From: PVC group bacterium | GTDB lineage: Bacteria; Verrucomicrobiota; Kiritimatiellia; CAIKKV01; PXCX01 | DNA length: 14,628 nucleotides | Assembly: GCA_003567575.1 (NCBI GenBank) | Contig: PWZG01000546.1 | Location: 1-14,628 of the forward strand | Reading direction: 5' to 3' | Shown: positions 14,500 to 14,628 of the stretch, in pieces | Position numbering within the stretch: position 1 is the stretch's first letter | Layout: each line of letters begins with the position of its first letter | The notes under the pieces: generated by a model | Database searches by the model: none | Told to the model about the DNA's origin: nothing | Seen by the model: only the letters and a program-made list of their open reading frames with translations | Position numbers and translations under genes: made by a program

Positions 14500-14526
14500 A
14501 TATCCCGTCAATCCTGTAATCCTGTC
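14500..14526. repeat. Partial copy of the same repeat (right half), abutting a stop codon
   Basis: ATATCCCGTCAATCCTGTAA followed by TCCTGTC repeats the right half of copy 2 without its left arm. Its last two bases belong to the stop codon of the GxxExxY-type gene, so the array starts right at that gene's end. A shorter TCAAATCCCGTCGATG fragment lies at 14405-14420 between copies 1 and 2. Confidence 0.8.
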
Positions 14527-14628
14527 AAAAAACAACATCTTTTGGCAATTGTCGAACCTTCCGCTTTACATCCACTCCGCTTTCGCCGAAAATGATCAAT
14601 AGTCCGACAGGTAATCCCGTCGCCACCA
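14525..14628 (-). CDS. C-terminal end of a GxxExxY-type protein (5' part outside window)
   Basis: The open frame entering from the right edge ends at TGA (14525-14527) and gives 34 residues, with GLPVGLLIIFGESGVDVKR in the middle and KDVVF at the end. The pattern of LP-x-GLL-I-x-FG followed by a VxxKR strand is the C-terminal signature I know from GxxExxY proteins, a small PD-(D/E)XK-like family of unknown role common in Planctomycetes, Verrucomicrobia and Bacteroidetes. Only the tail is visible, so the family call is tentative. The array of AATCCTGT repeats begins at its stop codon. The Res-like helicase follows about 200 bases downstream on the same strand, but I do not infer a shared function. 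Confidence 0.6.
   Translation of the reverse strand, partial: VATGLPVGLLIIFGESGVDVKRKVRQLPKDVVF

Noticed and set aside
14341..14526. CRISPR array
   Set aside because: The units are palindromic, of uneven spacing and partial, with related rather than unique intervening sequence, and no cas genes are present.
1..14628. tRNA, rRNA or riboswitch genes
   Set aside because: I saw no cloverleaf, rRNA core motif or recognised riboswitch pattern; all longer gaps are accounted for by promoters or repeats.

Overview
Gene order, codon content and gene families suggest an anaerobic bacterium of moderately high GC, probably from the PVC group (Kiritimatiellota, Lentisphaerota, Verrucomicrobiota or Planctomycetota). 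This is inference. It rests on an oxygen-labile glycyl radical enzyme with its activase, a bacterial GH116 glycosidase of the Cys-rich type, an AATCCTGT-type hairpin repeat, a REP-associated transposase (RAYT) remnant and the tail of a GxxExxY-type protein. Every gene I can support lies on the minus strand, so the region is read from high to low coordinates.

Right flank (about 11.6-14.6 kb): an accessory or defence-like segment. It holds the C-terminal end of a GxxExxY-type protein, three copies or part-copies of an imperfect palindromic repeat, and a superfamily 2 helicase like the Res subunit of type III restriction systems. The helicase stops where the C-terminal nuclease domain would be expected. 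Next is an internally deleted RAYT gene that has lost its catalytic core.

Centre (about 4.6-11.5 kb): a compact module made of a LacI-family regulator with a clear promoter and operator-like repeats, a glycyl radical enzyme (GRE) of unassigned substrate, its radical-SAM activase (TAATG overlap with the GRE), and a GH116 beta-glycosidase (its reading frame overlaps the activase stop). The simplest reading is a LacI-controlled anaerobic pathway: the GH116 enzyme removes a sugar from a glycoside, and the GRE performs radical chemistry on the released sugar or aglycone. The GRE has a Cys-Trp-Glu active-site loop and Trp in place of the usual Tyr after the radical glycine, so it probably belongs to a poorly characterised subgroup.

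Left part (1 to about 4.5 kb): an AraC-family regulator followed by two different DegT/DnrJ/EryC1/StrS-type PLP aminotransferases and a Gfo/Idh/MocA dehydrogenase that runs off the window. The last three genes are joined by ATGA stop/start overlaps. A dehydrogenase plus two sugar aminotransferases suggests oxidation and transamination of a sugar or cyclitol. Whether this makes or degrades an amino sugar cannot be told from sequence. An 11-base motif shared between the lacI promoter and the region just upstream of araC hints that the two halves may be co-regulated.
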